In this document: positions 21,983 to 22,176 of the stretch, one piece after another
How the letters are laid out: every line of letters starts with the position of its first letter
Numbering within the stretch: position 1 is the stretch's first letter
Assembly: GCA_031259505.1 (NCBI GenBank)
Contig: JAIRLL010000339.1
Location: forward strand, 1 to 22,176
Direction of reading: 5' to 3'
DNA: 22,176 bases
Source: Tannerella sp.
Lineage (GTDB): Bacteria; Bacteroidota; Bacteroidia; Bacteroidales; Tannerellaceae
Notes under the pieces: generated by a model
Told to the model about the DNA's origin: nothing
Seen by the model: only the letters and a program-made list of their open reading frames with translations
The model's database searches: none
Made by a program: the position numbers and the translations under genes

Positions 21983-22031
21983 ACACGGAGACACGGAGAT
22001 TTTTCTCTGTGCCCTCTGTGTCTCTCTGTGT
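21983..22031. repeat. Imperfect inverted repeat of the CACGGAGACAC element, copy 2
   Basis: The left arm ACACGGAGACACGGAGA (21983-21999) faces the right arm of CTCTGTG units (22004-22031) around a short TTTT spacer. The left arm shares its core with 15434-15460. The right arm carries extra CTCTGTG units, so the dyad is imperfect. It resembles non-coding repeats seen in many bacterial genomes. Confidence 0.6.
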
Positions 22032-22080
22032 AAGAAAGTCCGTTACACAGCCTTTGCCGAACGGGGAAATACAATGGGGA

Positions 22081-22176
22081 AAATGTACGGTAGACATTTT
22101 GAAATGTACTGTAGATATTCTAAAATATGCAGTAGATATTTTGAAATATACTGTAGACATTCTAAAATGTACTGTA
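22081..22176. repeat. 21-bp tandem array with co-varying dyads, running off the window
   Basis: Four full units at 22081, 22102, 22123 and 22144, plus 12 bases of a fifth from 22165, with an exact period of 21. Each unit holds (T/C/G)GTAG or similar, then ACATT or ATATT, a short loop, then AATGT or AATAT, forming a small hairpin. The C/T in the left arm always matches a G/A in the right arm. No associated cas genes or unique spacers exist, so it is not a CRISPR array. Confidence 0.75.

Noticed and set aside
21729..22160. Minus-strand frame of 143 codons across the right-edge repeats
   Set aside because: Its start is a translation of the 21-bp array (repeating STVYFK/STVHFK-like units) and it crosses unrelated repeat types.
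22081..22176. Short CRISPR-like array
   Set aside because: Period 21 without unique spacers, no cas genes, and units diverge throughout.

Overview
The window looks like chromosomal DNA from a Bacteroidales/Bacteroidota bacterium. Supporting signs are a PorV-type type IX secretion outer-membrane protein, an ECF sigma/FecR anti-sigma pair with STN and carboxypeptidase-regulatory-like envelope proteins, and promoter boxes of the Bacteroidota form TAnnTTTG. All names are by recognition of motifs and family resemblance, not by a database search.

Layout. (1) 1-1001, minus: N-terminal two fifths or so of a PMCA-type calcium P-type ATPase, cut by the window edge. (2) 1140-11060, minus: a compact 13-gene Ter (tellurium-resistance-like) operon reading right to left. 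Its order is TerD-like, TerA-like, TerD/TerE-like, TerZ-like, vWA (TerY-like), a 63-aa basic protein, a second vWA with a degenerate metal site, a YggT-like membrane protein, a third vWA with a C-terminal cysteine cluster, a PP2C phosphatase, an atypical protein kinase with a zinc ribbon, a HAD hydrolase and a phosphoribosyltransferase. Gaps are 0-36 nt and several genes overlap. A good promoter lies at 11235-11264, and the leader has a hairpin near the predicted start and a 17-codon upstream ORF. (3) 11397-15392, minus: a DUF6599-like exported protein, a Tat-exported aldo/keto reductase with two four-cysteine motifs, and argS. (4) 15393-15709: a 317-bp gap with tandem and dispersed repeats. 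(5) 15710-20005, plus, GC-rich: an exported carboxypeptidase-regulatory-like protein, an ECF sigma factor, a FecR anti-sigma factor and an STN-containing exported protein that is a paralogue of the first. (6) 20047-21716, minus: ispF and porV, overlapping by four bases. (7) 21717-22176: a 460-bp non-coding stretch with three kinds of repeats, including a 21-bp tandem array with co-varying dyads.

How it may work. The Ter operon combines the TerD-domain proteins (a calcium-binding family), the vWA/PP2C/kinase triad known from genomic-context work on Ter systems, and two enzymes of the nucleotide-like biosynthetic module (PRTase and HAD). TerC and TerB are not in the window. It is best read as a stress-signalling system rather than tellurite resistance as such. 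The calcium ATPase just downstream on the same strand makes a calcium link attractive, but that is inference. The sigma/FecR/STN cluster looks like a cell-surface signalling system in which the STN domain sits on a protein without the usual TonB-receptor barrel.
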